Of a DNA stretch of 64,000 nucleotides, positions 7,490-16,672 are shown piece by piece (position 1 is the first letter of the stretch; each line of letters opens with the position of its first letter). The stretch is from the NCBI RefSeq assembly GCF_000212735.1, contig NC_015510.1, positions 2,816,315-2,880,314 on the forward strand. The letters run 5' to 3'. The DNA comes from Haliscomenobacter hydrossis DSM 1100 (lineage in GTDB: Bacteria; Bacteroidota; Bacteroidia; Chitinophagales; Saprospiraceae). The notes under the pieces were generated by a model. It was given only the letters and a program-made list of their open reading frames with translations, did not search any database and was not told where the DNA came from. Position numbers and translations under genes: made by a program.

Positions 7490-10400
7490 CTATTGATATT
7501 TTTTGATGCCCCTCAATTTATCATAAGCCTCGGATGCCAGCCATTTAGTCACCAATTTTTGGAAAGCTGAGTCATTCATAAACCTAGCGAAAATGTCTTC
7601 ATTTTGATCCATTCGCTCCACAAACAGCGATTGTAAAAGGTTTTGAAAAACCAAGATAAACTTATCCTCTGGATTTACTTCTGCTGCCTTGATGATGGAT
7701 TCATCTCGGATTGCCGTCTCGATCAGTTGATCAAAGAACAACTGGTCAGCTTGGTTGAAGTCTGTACCAAACCGCTCATTAATTAAGTCAATTAAGCGTG
7801 ACAGTACCATGGGGTCTTCCCGCACTACACCTGTTCCCACTTCAGTCGGGCCGTCGAGTGCTTGAGCATAACCTTCCCTAAGATTGATCGATCCTTCACT
7901 AATTTTTTGAAGCCGATAGTATTCAAGTCTTATTTCGTCATCAAAATTGTAGCGCGGGCCACTGTGGCGAAGTGGCAATTTGGGGGATAGATGCCGTAAA
8001 AAAACATACAATTTTTCGAGGTCAGAATCTTGATAAGGAATTACCTGACTTAGAAAATTATAAAGATTTCGAAAGGATTGTAATCTGCCGCGCCAAAGTT
8101 CAGCTTCTTCTTCATTGTCTCGTAGGAAAACGGTAAATCTTGAAACAGCAGGGTCAAGGGAAGCATTTATGGCTTCGTGGTCTGCTGGGCTTTGTCGCTG
8201 TTTGGGTTTAAAATACACCATGCAGAAACGTTCTATTTCTTCTGGCATGTAAATACCTGAAACATCCAATTCATTCTGCAAACGGTACATGTGAGCCGGG
8301 TCAACCTCTTCACCTATTTCAGCACCTTCAAAGTACATTTTGAAGGCAGTACGGATTTCCTCCCGGTCATTTACAAAATCAAGTACAAATGTGTCTTCTT
8401 TGAGTGGGTGGATTCGGTTAAGCCTGGAAAGGGTCTGAACTGCTTGAATTCCTGCCAAACGTTTGTCCACATACATGGTGTGCAGTAATGGCTGATCAAA
8501 GCCAGTTTGATATTTTTCTGCTACCAACAATACGTGATATTCAGGAGTATTGAATTTTTCTGGTAATTCTTTTTCCTTTATTCCTTCGTTCATCCCTTCT
8601 TCTGTATAGCTCTTATTGGGAATCTTATCGTCATTGACCGTACCCGAAAATGCTACCAGAGACTTGATTGCATAACCTTTGGCCTTGATGTAATCATCGA
8701 AACTAACCTTGTAACGAACTGCCTCTAAACGTGACCCAGTAACCACCATGGCTTTGGAATGTCCACCTATTTTGTGGCGCGTTACTGCATAAAAATGCTC
8801 CACCATAATTTCTGTTTTCTGGGCGATGTTGTGCGGATGTAGCCTCAGAAAACGGGCAAGTGCTTTTGCTGCATTTTTGCGCTCAACTTGTGGATCGTCG
8901 CCACTGGCCTGTACGAGTTTGAAATAGGTCGCGTAGGTGGTATAGTTTTTCAAAACATCAAGAATGAAGCCTTCTTCAATGGCTTGACGCATGGTGTACC
9001 TATGAAAGGGAGTGCCATTTTTTCCAAAAACTTTCAATGTCTTGTGCTTTGGTGTGGCTGTAAACGCAAAAAAACTGAGGTTGTCCTGGCGACCTCGCTT
9101 GGCCATACTGCGGTACAATTCGACCAGTTTTTCTTCTCCTTCTTCAGTGGCCCGGCGTTGGGCTTCTTCTACCAAGCTTTCACCACCTAATACTTCTTTC
9201 AGATCGGTGGCAGATTCTCCTCCTTGCGAGCTGTGTGCTTCATCAATGATCACTGCAAACCGACGAGTGGGCAAAATACCTCCTCCGGCTTCGCCACGTT
9301 CTTCAGCCATTTTCATGAGCTGCCTTGAGACAAAAGGAAATTTCTGTAATGTGGTGATCACGATGGGCACCCCATTTTCCAAGGCCTCGGCTAGTTGTCT
9401 AGAATTGTCGTCAATTTTCAAAACCACACCCCGCTTGTGCTCAAACTGGTAAATGGTATCCTGCAACTGCTTATCAAGTACCAGCCTGTCGGTAATCACG
9501 ATAACGGAATCGAATACTCGGCTGTTTTCTGCACTGTGCAAGGAGGCAAGACGATGTGCCAACCAAGCGATGGTATTGCTCTTGCCGCTACCAGCGGAGT
9601 GTTCAATCAAATAGTTGTTCCCTATGCCATCGCTTTGAGTTGCATTAACCAGAGACCTGACCGCCTCCATTTGGTGATAGCGCGGAAAAATCATCGTTTC
9701 TTTTTTCACTTTTCGCCCTTCATCTGTAAGTTTTTCTTCGACTTGAAGGTGAATATAGCGGGCGAGCAAATCAAGCAGGCTATCGCGTTGCAAAACTTCT
9801 TCCCAAAGATACGCTGTGCGGTAGGTGCGCCCATTCCGGTCAGGGGGATTTCCTGCACCACCTTCCCAGCCTTTGTTGAACGGCAAAAAATAAGTTGCAT
9901 TGCCCGCAAGGCGGGTAGCCATAAATACTAATTCTGTATCCACTGCAAAATGTACGAGTGCCCGACGCTTGAACTCAAACAGTATTTCACGTGGATCACG
10001 ATCCTGTTTGTACTGCTTCTTGGCGTGTTCAACAGTTTGGTTGGTCAGCGGATTTTTGATTTCCAGCGTGGCAATGGGGACTCCATTTAAACTAATCGTG
10101 AGATCAAGGGATTGATTTCCGCGTGCAGAATACTGAAGTTGGCGGGTTATTCCCAAACAATTGGCAGCATAATTTGCCTCCAACTCTGGGTTCATGGTAT
10201 GCGCTGCTTTAAAGTACGCAATGTATAGGGTACGACCATAGCATTTGAACCCATGCCTTAGGGTAGTTAGTGCGCCATACGTATCCATCCATTTGCACAA
10301 GTCACCAAGAACTTGTTCCGAGGTGTGTTCAGCATGTAGGGCTTCTAGCTTTGCCCATTCTCTGGGTTGGGTGGTTTGAATAAAGTCTAATACCTTTTGT

Positions 10401-10513
10401 GGAAAAATTACTCTGGTTTTATCATAACTATTTTTGTTAACTGGTTTATAGCCGTTTTCGAGAAGGTGGGTTTCGATGACAGTTTCGAAGGCGGATTCGT
10501 TTGTGTTTTGCAT
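7490..10513 (-). CDS. hsdR: type I restriction enzyme R subunit
   Basis: A 1007-residue HsdR. The N-terminal PD-(D/E)xK nuclease has LDLTISLNG (D137) and TLEIKNP (E151, K153). The helicase motor follows, with Walker A GSGKS (308-312), DEAH (424-427) and the motif III-like FAFTATP. RecA-like domain 2 carries LLVAEKYQTGFDQP and VQTLSRLNRIHP. The C-terminal helical region presumably docks to HsdM. R subunits translocate DNA after target recognition by HsdS and cut at a distance. It is the last gene of a five-gene minus-strand operon (hsdM, hsdS, ATPase, HNH, hsdR) and starts 4 bases after the HNH gene. All key motifs appear intact. Confidence 0.95.
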   Translation of the reverse strand: MQNTNESAFETVIETHLLENGYKPVNKNSYDKTRVIFPQKVLDFIQTTQPREWAKLEALHAEHTSEQVLGDLCKWMDTYGALTTLRHGFKCYGRTLYIAYFKAAHTMNPELEANYAANCLGITRQLQYSARGNQSLDLTISLNGVPIATLEIKNPLTNQTVEHAKKQYKQDRDPREILFEFKRRALVHFAVDTELVFMATRLAGNATYFLPFNKGWEGGAGNPPDRNGRTYRTAYLWEEVLQRDSLLDLLARYIHLQVEEKLTDEGRKVKKETMIFPRYHQMEAVRSLVNATQSDGIGNNYLIEHSAGSGKSNTIAWLAHRLASLHSAENSRVFDSVIVITDRLVLDKQLQDTIYQFEHKRGVVLKIDDNSRQLAEALENGVPIVITTLQKFPFVSRQLMKMAEERGEAGGGILPTRRFAVIIDEAHSSQGGESATDLKEVLGGESLVEEAQRRATEEGEEKLVELYRSMAKRGRQDNLSFFAFTATPKHKTLKVFGKNGTPFHRYTMRQAIEEGFILDVLKNYTTYATYFKLVQASGDDPQVERKNAAKALARFLRLHPHNIAQKTEIMVEHFYAVTRHKIGGHSKAMVVTGSRLEAVRYKVSFDDYIKAKGYAIKSLVAFSGTVNDDKIPNKSYTEEGMNEGIKEKELPEKFNTPEYHVLLVAEKYQTGFDQPLLHTMYVDKRLAGIQAVQTLSRLNRIHPLKEDTFVLDFVNDREEIRTAFKMYFEGAEIGEEVDPAHMYRLQNELDVSGIYMPEEIERFCMVYFKPKQRQSPADHEAINASLDPAVSRFTVFLRDNEEEAELWRGRLQSFRNLYNFLSQVIPYQDSDLEKLYVFLRHLSPKLPLRHSGPRYNFDDEIRLEYYRLQKISEGSINLREGYAQALDGPTEVGTGVVREDPMVLSRLIDLINERFGTDFNQADQLFFDQLIETAIRDESIIKAAEVNPEDKFILVFQNLLQSLFVERMDQNEDIFARFMNDSAFQKLVTKWLASEAYDKLRGIKKYQ

Positions 10514-10517
10514 AACT

Positions 10518-11207
10518 TTAAATTTTTCCTCCCACTCGGTTGATCAAATTTTCGTTGTGGTCAAAACAATCGGCAGCAGTACCAATAAATGCTACTCTTA
10601 GCCTTTCTCTCATATCTTGATCCCCGTTAAAAACAGTCCACCAAATGGAAAACATACCTCGTCCCACTGCATTACTTACGATAAGTTCTCGAACTTCTAT
10701 AGTATTGTTTGCAATCAATTTATTTTTACATTCTTCAGCAAGTTGCCAAACCTGTTGACGTCTGAGCCACCTTCTATCTTTTTTGGTTGGTCTACTTTTA
10801 ATGTCGGGGTTGCCGGGTTCATTATCTAACCCTACTAATTTTATCGTACTCATTGCCAGAACTTGAATAGAGGCAGGTACAGTGGTATTAACTTTAACCA
10901 ATCCACCAGTTGAATATTCAAAAGCCATTAGTGTATTATCAATATCTGGCCAGAGGTAGTTGTCTAGTATTATTTTCTTCCTACCTTTCTTAGAGTTGCA
11001 GTTGACACATGCAAGCAAAAAATTGATCCATGAATTCCTAAGTGCAGGAACATGAGTTTTGGCTTGAATATGTTCAACCGCAAGGTGGGTTTCGATGTGA
11101 CGCTCACAGTAGCTACAAAACTCACCAATACAGCTTTGAAGATCAGAAGCTGCATCTTGATAATTAGCATAAATGTTAGGAGCGTTTCCTTTTGTTACAG
11201 GCCGCAT
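10518..11207 (-). CDS. HNH endonuclease, PtuB/TIGR02646-like
   Basis: A 229-residue protein with an HNH/zinc-knuckle nuclease core: C31-x2-C34, H46 in VEHIQ, N62 in NSWINFLLAC, and C67-x2-C70. The rest is helical with a basic patch (PTKKDRRWLRRQ). In Septu defence (PtuA ATPase plus PtuB HNH nuclease) and in retron-Ec78-like systems this type of nuclease is controlled by an adjacent ABC-like ATPase. Here the ATPase gene ends one base upstream. The position between hsdS and hsdR in one operon is notable. Assignment to Septu rests on architecture, not on a database match. Confidence 0.75.
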   Translation of the reverse strand: MRPVTKGNAPNIYANYQDAASDLQSCIGEFCSYCERHIETHLAVEHIQAKTHVPALRNSWINFLLACVNCNSKKGRKKIILDNYLWPDIDNTLMAFEYSTGGLVKVNTTVPASIQVLAMSTIKLVGLDNEPGNPDIKSRPTKKDRRWLRRQQVWQLAEECKNKLIANNTIEVRELIVSNAVGRGMFSIWWTVFNGDQDMRERLRVAFIGTAADCFDHNENLINRVGGKI

Positions 11208-11208
11208 T

Positions 11209-12471
11209 TTATTCTTCCAATTTTAATTTACGCTCAATATTAAGAAATGCCTGAAAGGCAGGGTCATCACTAAAAGGTATTGAAAGCTCATTTAGCTTTT
11301 GTTTGGCATGCTCAACTTCAATTGTCGATTTATCACCTACATTATGAAGTAGTGTAAAGTAAGCTTCAGCCGCTTCCATCATTTCAATGTATCGCTTGCT
11401 TTTTTGTGGCATTTTAACTCCCATAACAAACTCCGTAATATCCTCGATGCTCTCATCAGAATATTCTTCATCCAGTTCTTTAGGATCCAAATTGATCAAT
11501 TCTCCTTCATTTAAGGACTGTATAATGAAAGGAGAATGGGTAGTTGTTATGAATTGAATGTTAGGAAACGTTTTCCTAAGTTTGTCCCTAATCTCTCTTT
11601 GCCACTTCGGATGCAAATGCAATTCCAATTCATCAATCAAAACAACTCCAGCTCCTTCAAGTGGGTTCTTCAACGCTGGATTAGCAAGTGCAAGCCTTCT
11701 GCTTAAATCACAGATTAGGGCTATTAAAGATCGTTCACCATCAGATAGTTGGCGTAAATCTAATTTTTCTCCGTGTTTACTGACCCATAGCTTTAAGGGG
11801 TTTTCTTGCACCTGAAGTTCAGCAAACCCATCAAGGAAATATTCAATGGCTTTATTGATAGCCTTGACTGCATTTGCGCCCAAAAAAGAAGAATTTTTTA
11901 TTTTTTCATCATTCGTTAGCGTAAGTGCAACACGATAACGAGACATGAAGTCTTTATAATCAACCATTCTGTTAAAAAGCGCCCCATTATAAGCCATTGC
12001 TTGGCCAGAAGTTACAATCTGAGGTAGCGCTTTGGGAAAACGATATCCTGCCCGGTCAGTCGTATAATAAACAACCAAAGGTGCTTGATCATCAGCGCGC
12101 GAGGGGTCACCATAGGCATTTTTTATAGTCTTGGAAACTTCAGCATATAATTTCTGAGGTACGACTTTTCGATCAACCCCATAAATAGTCACAAAATAAT
12201 CAAGTGGAATTCCTGCGCAATTTGTCTTTACACTGATATTGGCTTCGCTCGCACTTAAATGAACATCCGTCTCAGACACTTTTTTGGTCTGCTTTTTCGC
12301 TTCAGAAATTTGAGGCAACAAATAAGAAAACAAAAGCACCAACCCATCCAATATTGCCGTTTTTCCACGGCCATTCACACCTGCAATGACTGTGAAATGT
12401 TCTGAAAAAGGGAACTTAACGGTTTCTCCAAAACCCCTGAAGTTAGATATAGTTAATTCTCGAATTCGCAT
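11209..12471 (-). CDS. ABC/SMC-like ATPase, PtuA/OLD-like
   Basis: A 420-residue ATPase of the RecF/OLD group. Visible motifs are Walker A GVNGRGKTAIL (about 31-41), signature LSDGERSL (about 243-250), Walker B VVLIDELELHLHP and the H-loop TTTHSPFI. The middle (about 60-230) has no recognisable coiled coil of RecN length. There is no Toprim domain, so it is not a complete OLD nuclease. Paired with the HNH gene it matches the PtuA role: nucleotide-gated control of the nuclease. It lies one base after hsdS and one base before the HNH gene, so it is translated from the R-M operon mRNA. It is likely a second defence effector that responds to phage, possibly to failure of restriction (inference). 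Confidence 0.75.
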   Translation of the reverse strand: MRIRELTISNFRGFGETVKFPFSEHFTVIAGVNGRGKTAILDGLVLLFSYLLPQISEAKKQTKKVSETDVHLSASEANISVKTNCAGIPLDYFVTIYGVDRKVVPQKLYAEVSKTIKNAYGDPSRADDQAPLVVYYTTDRAGYRFPKALPQIVTSGQAMAYNGALFNRMVDYKDFMSRYRVALTLTNDEKIKNSSFLGANAVKAINKAIEYFLDGFAELQVQENPLKLWVSKHGEKLDLRQLSDGERSLIALICDLSRRLALANPALKNPLEGAGVVLIDELELHLHPKWQREIRDKLRKTFPNIQFITTTHSPFIIQSLNEGELINLDPKELDEEYSDESIEDITEFVMGVKMPQKSKRYIEMMEAAEAYFTLLHNVGDKSTIEVEHAKQKLNELSIPFSDDPAFQAFLNIERKLKLEE

Positions 12472-12472
12472 A

Positions 12473-13726
12473 TTAATCGGTTATTTCGATTTGCCCCGTG
12501 ACTGCTGCGGAAATTAGTGCCTTCCTACGTTCTTTCAGTAATTCTATACTTTTTGTATTGGCGACTCGAAGAGCATCAAGTTTAGAGATTTTTTTCTCTA
12601 GACATTGGATTATGGCAAATTGCTCATCTACAGAAGGTGGAAGTACCACGATTGTGCTTCCAAGTTCTTCAGCATTTAGATGAGGTTGTGCAGCTCTGAC
12701 ACTCATCGGTATAAGTTGACTTTCAAGTACGTAAGGAGAGAGTAAGACATAGGCTAGAAAATTTGGGTTTACTCTTTTATTTGGTTTAAATACCATGTCA
12801 AAACCTGCAACGGCCCCTTCCCATTCCTCTGTAACCAATGCACTATCAGCCGTATACGCTCCGCTTCTTACTATGATAATATCACCTGTTTTCAGAATAA
12901 CTTTCTTTGATTCAGGTAGATCATCTTCATTCACAAATACTAAACCTTCCTTTCTGATTTCCCCTCTGTACACATTTGTTGCTCGAACTAATGGTAGGCC
13001 ATCTGCATGATATCCGGGGGGCTGACTCAATCCGTAAAATATATCTCCCAAATATTTAACCCTAATTTCCATCCACCCGTCCGGCACCTCGCCAATCCAT
13101 TCCACCCCTGCATGCTTCATTTTTATCTCTTGGTCAAAGCCCCGAGTAACTGCCTGTGTGATGAGCGCTTGTCGTTTTTCCGCCAATAGGGTAATTAGTC
13201 GTTCTTTAGCAGAGATGAGGCCATCTATGCGCGTGGTTTCGCGATCAAGGTATGAGGCAATGCGTCGCTGAATATCAATAGGAGGAAAAAAAATATACTG
13301 ATCTCCAATAAAGCCCCAATCTGCTCGGGGCATTTTTGATCCAAATGAAGAACCCGTTATGGCGTCCAATAATTCCTTTTCAAGGAAATTATATTTAAGA
13401 TAATACGGATCAATTAATTTAGGAATCAATACAATTAACTCAGTTGTGCAGCGTCCTGAAAAATTTGCAACCCATGCCTTGGCGAGGTAAGGTCTTAATT
13501 TCCCGAAAAGCACATCGCCTGGTTCAAAAAGATTGCAAAGGGACTCTCCAGCTTCTGCCATTTCATCAGGTAAATCTCCGTTTTCTAAAGGCGAAATTAA
13601 CAGACGTCCTGAACTTGACTCAATATGTTCTAAACCAATATAAGGCCTAGAATTTTCCAAACCTTCTACCCGTTCTTTTCGTAAAGAAACTGAATGCTTC
13701 AATTTTATTTTAGATTCATTTATCAT
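12473..13726 (-). CDS. hsdS: type I restriction specificity subunit
   Basis: A 417-residue HsdS with the expected two target-recognition domains (about 15-150 and 215-370). Each is followed by a conserved helical spacer: IASYLDRETTRIDGLISAKE ending EKRQALITQAVTRG, and the C-terminal counterpart LEKKISKLDALRVANTKSIE ending ERRKALISAAVTGQ. The spacers set the distance between the two halves of the bipartite DNA target, which cannot be predicted here. The start overlaps the hsdM stop by 4 bases (13723-13726). No internal inverted repeats or second hsdS fragment were seen, so there is no sign of phase-variable specificity switching. Confidence 0.92.
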   Translation of the reverse strand: MINESKIKLKHSVSLRKERVEGLENSRPYIGLEHIESSSGRLLISPLENGDLPDEMAEAGESLCNLFEPGDVLFGKLRPYLAKAWVANFSGRCTTELIVLIPKLIDPYYLKYNFLEKELLDAITGSSFGSKMPRADWGFIGDQYIFFPPIDIQRRIASYLDRETTRIDGLISAKERLITLLAEKRQALITQAVTRGFDQEIKMKHAGVEWIGEVPDGWMEIRVKYLGDIFYGLSQPPGYHADGLPLVRATNVYRGEIRKEGLVFVNEDDLPESKKVILKTGDIIIVRSGAYTADSALVTEEWEGAVAGFDMVFKPNKRVNPNFLAYVLLSPYVLESQLIPMSVRAAQPHLNAEELGSTIVVLPPSVDEQFAIIQCLEKKISKLDALRVANTKSIELLKERRKALISAAVTGQIEITD

Positions 13727-15684
13727 TCCGTTACCTCCTTTAGAAGTTTCAAAATTTCCTCTTCAACTTCCTTTAACTCCTTATCTATCAACTCTAGCTT
13801 ACGAGGTGGTAGAAAAACGTAAAAGTGACTATTAAAATTAATCTCATACCCGACCTTATCCTTACTTCGATCTATCCAGGCGTCAGGCACATGAGGTAAT
13901 ACTTCCCGCTGAAAGTATTTTTCAACGTCTTCCGAAAGCGGGATATTTTCAAAATCGCGCAGTTCGGAATCGGGCTCATAGCTGTTTTTGCTTTTCAGCA
14001 CAGGTACAGCTTCTGGGTCACGTTGAGTAAACACATCTCGAAAGAGTTTGTGCTCCGTAGCTTTCCATTTCAAGCGGAGTATTTTGCGGATGCGTTGATC
14101 TGTCTTATTCCAATCCATGATAGGTTCACGACCTAGTGCTTTGTCAATGGCCTGAATGTCATCGAGTAGGTGTGGACAGGCATCCAGGAACCGAGATTTG
14201 TCTTCGAGCGTCATCTGGTAACGCAGGCGCAGGGGGCGTTCCACCGTGACGCGGGTATAGCCGAAGTCGGTATTGTTGAAAATTTTGGCATGCTTCGTCT
14301 CTTCGAAGCGTCCGTATAACTGCACAATATCGACAATCTGTTCTTCCGCTATTTCGCGCCGCTTGTCCCCAAGACTTCTGCGCATGGGTACAAAAAAATC
14401 ACGGGCATCCAACAACTGGATTTTTCCTTTCCGGCGTTTTTCCTTGCGGTTGGTTACGATCCAAACATAGGTTCCGATACCAGTATTGTAAAACATCTGC
14501 TCAGGCAATGAGACTACAGCTTCAAGCCAGTCATTTTCAATGATCCAGCGGCGAATATTGCTTTCGCCTGAACCTGCGCCACCTGTAAAAAGCGGTGATC
14601 CACTGAAGACAATGGCCAATCTGGAACCGTATTTTCGATTTGCTTCGTCAACGGGTTCAAACTTGCTGATCATGTGTTGGAGGAACAGCAATGCGCCGTC
14701 GTTTACCCTTGGCAGGCCTGCTCCAAAACGGCCTGCAAAACCCATTTTTTGGTTTTCTCGGGTTATTTCGCTTTGCTGCTTTTTCCAGTCAACACCAAAT
14801 GGTGGATTGGAAAGCAAGTAGTCGAATTTGTTTTCTTTGAATTGATCTTCTATCAAACTATCACCAAATTTGATATTTTCCCCCAGCCCATTATGTGCCA
14901 CCTCTTTGATAAGCATGTCTGAAGCGGCAGTGGCAAAAGCTCGTTTGTTGTAGTCTTGGCCGTACGTGTAAAGTTTGGCCTCTAGGTGATGTTCTCTGAG
15001 ATAAGCCTGTGCTTCGGCCAGCATGCCACCTGTTCCACAAGCCGGATCAAACATAGTACGCACAGTTCCAGGTGTAGTCAGTAGTTTGTCATCGTTGATG
15101 AACAAAAGGTTAACCATGAGCCGAATCACCTCGCGGGGTGTGAAGTGATCCCCGGCAGTTTCATTGGCCAATTCGTTGAATTTCCGAATAAGGTGTTCGA
15201 AAATTTTACCCATGTCCGTATTGGACACGGCATTGGGATGCAAATCAACGGTGCTAAACCGAGAAACAACCAGGTATAAGATATTCGCCTCATTCATCCG
15301 CTCGATTTCTTTTTCAAATTCGAAATATTCGAAGATGCGGCGTACATTTTTGGAGAACCCATTGATGTAACTCACGAGGTCTTTGGCAATGCTATCGGGA
15401 GCGCCCTTCAGGCGTTCAAAGGTAAGTGGCGAGTGATTGTGAAATTGTTGTTTGGAAATTTTATTGAGCCTGGAATCGATAACGCCGTCCTGCCCATGAT
15501 ATTTACTATCCAATTGCTGGTACTCTTTTAATACAGCTTCTTTAGTTGGTGCCAGCACACAATCAAACCGGCGTAACACGGTCATCGGAAGCATGACCCG
15601 CTCATATTGAGGTGGTCGATAAGGCCCTCTCAATAAATCCGCAATTTGCCAAATGAGGTTGATATGATCGTTGTGGTTCGCCAT
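13723..15684 (-). CDS. hsdM: type I restriction modification (N6-adenine) methyltransferase subunit
   Basis: A 653-residue HsdM, first gene of the operon. An N-terminal helical HsdM_N domain (1-150) is followed by the methyltransferase fold: HFTPREV (180-186), the SAM-binding motif I DPACGTGG (213-220), and catalytic motif IV NPPFG (293-297). The long C-terminal extension ends in an acidic helix (LKEVEEEILKLLKEVTE) that should contact HsdS. It methylates adenine in the HsdS target and protects host DNA. No clear TAnnTTTG promoter was found in the roughly 200 bases upstream, which are shared with the divergent small gene at 15890. Confidence 0.93.
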   Translation of the reverse strand: MANHNDHINLIWQIADLLRGPYRPPQYERVMLPMTVLRRFDCVLAPTKEAVLKEYQQLDSKYHGQDGVIDSRLNKISKQQFHNHSPLTFERLKGAPDSIAKDLVSYINGFSKNVRRIFEYFEFEKEIERMNEANILYLVVSRFSTVDLHPNAVSNTDMGKIFEHLIRKFNELANETAGDHFTPREVIRLMVNLLFINDDKLLTTPGTVRTMFDPACGTGGMLAEAQAYLREHHLEAKLYTYGQDYNKRAFATAASDMLIKEVAHNGLGENIKFGDSLIEDQFKENKFDYLLSNPPFGVDWKKQQSEITRENQKMGFAGRFGAGLPRVNDGALLFLQHMISKFEPVDEANRKYGSRLAIVFSGSPLFTGGAGSGESNIRRWIIENDWLEAVVSLPEQMFYNTGIGTYVWIVTNRKEKRRKGKIQLLDARDFFVPMRRSLGDKRREIAEEQIVDIVQLYGRFEETKHAKIFNNTDFGYTRVTVERPLRLRYQMTLEDKSRFLDACPHLLDDIQAIDKALGREPIMDWNKTDQRIRKILRLKWKATEHKLFRDVFTQRDPEAVPVLKSKNSYEPDSELRDFENIPLSEDVEKYFQREVLPHVPDAWIDRSKDKVGYEINFNSHFYVFLPPRKLELIDKELKEVEEEILKLLKEVTE

Positions 15685-15889
15685 AATGTGTCTGAAACCT
15701 ACCGATTTGTTGATTGGTTATAAAAAGCCGTAAAATACTAAAACCGCTCAATAAAGCCAACTCCAATCCAAGATGTAACCAATAACCAATTAGCGTTTAT
15801 CCCCCTTCTGTAACCAAAATCACTGTCTTCCAACTTTCCTTCCCCGATTTTTGCAGGAATTAAACTCAATCTGCCTTCAAAAAACGACT

Positions 15890-16147
15890 ATGAAAGAAAG
15901 AATTTTAACCGGATGGACCCTCACCCGAGTATTGTACCTGGTAATGGGAAGTTACATTGTTGCCCAATCCGTACTGGATCAACAGTGGGTTGGCATCCTG
16001 CTGGGTGGGTATTTTGCTGCAATGGGCTTATTTTCCTTTGGGTGTGCGGCGGGTAATTGCGGGGTGGGCAACTATTCGGAAGGGCAAAAAAATCAGGGTT
16101 CCGCCAATTTTGAAGAGGTAGCATTTGAAGAGGTAAAACCGAAGTAG
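15890..16147 (+). CDS. small membrane protein, DUF2892/YgaP-like
   Basis: An 85-residue protein starting at ATG 15890 (MKERILTGW); an upstream in-frame start at 15851 would add 13 residues unlike a mature protein. Two transmembrane helices are visible (about 8-25 and 29-50: LTRVLYLVMGSYIVAQ, and GILLGGYFAAMGLFSFGCA), then C-x3-C (CAAGNC) and an acidic tail. It resembles the short YgaP-like transmembrane proteins of Bacteroidota often found near thiol or rhodanese genes, but no such neighbour is present here. It is divergent from hsdM. Function unknown. Confidence 0.7.
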   Translation: MKERILTGWTLTRVLYLVMGSYIVAQSVLDQQWVGILLGGYFAAMGLFSFGCAAGNCGVGNYSEGQKNQGSANFEEVAFEEVKPK

Positions 16148-16282
16148 CAAGATCAATTTAAGCAGAGGATATCCGCAATTTTTCCCTTTTCTCGTGTACA
16201 GTTCCGTGCAAAACTGTACGGTTTCGATCAATCAGGCTTTATGATTCAAGCATAAGGTACTCATTTTCTACGCCTTATTTTT

Positions 16283-16318
16283 TTGGCACATCATTTGTTC
16301 TACAAAAGTTGAACTAAT
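16283..16318 (+). promoter_or_regulatory. conserved upstream element of PadR-permease module 1
   Basis: This 36-base block begins TTGGCAC, contains CATTTG and CAAAAGT, and ends TAAT 10 bases before the padR ATG. It matches the block at 23376-23411 at 29 of 36 positions. Conservation at the same distance from two paralogous padR genes suggests the shared promoter and/or PadR autoregulatory site. Confidence 0.5.
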
Positions 16319-16327
16319 GATCCAAGC

Positions 16328-16672
16328 ATGAGAAGATACTACCTGGGAGAATTTGAAGAAATCGTATTGCTGACCGTCGCGGTATTGGGTGAGGGTGCCT
16401 ACGGTGTATCCATCACCAATGAACTGGACGCACAATCGGGGCGCAGTGTGAGCCTTAGCGCGGTACATGCTGCGTTGCACCGTTTGGAAGAAAAAGGAAT
16501 GCTCTCATCCTACCTCGGTGACGCTACGGCTGAAAGGGGTGGCCGCCGCAAACGGCTGTTTTCGGTAACCGCCTTGGGTAGCCGAACCCTGCACGAAATC
16601 CGTTCCGTGCGCGACAGCCTGTGGAAGGCTATTCCACCGAATTCATTGCCCGCAATCGCTACCAGCCTATGA
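16328..16672 (+). CDS. PadR-family transcriptional regulator
   Basis: A 114-residue winged-helix regulator. The core is YGVSITNELDAQSG (helix 1-2), then the recognition region VSLSAVHAALHRLEEKGML, and the wing AERGGRRKRLFSVTALG. PadR proteins act as dimeric repressors, often of a co-transcribed transporter. The stop overlaps the permease start as ATGA (16669-16672), a strong sign of coupled expression. A paralogous pair with the same overlap is found at 23419-23754. The ligand is unknown. Confidence 0.9.
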   Translation: MRRYYLGEFEEIVLLTVAVLGEGAYGVSITNELDAQSGRSVSLSAVHAALHRLEEKGMLSSYLGDATAERGGRRKRLFSVTALGSRTLHEIRSVRDSLWKAIPPNSLPAIATSL

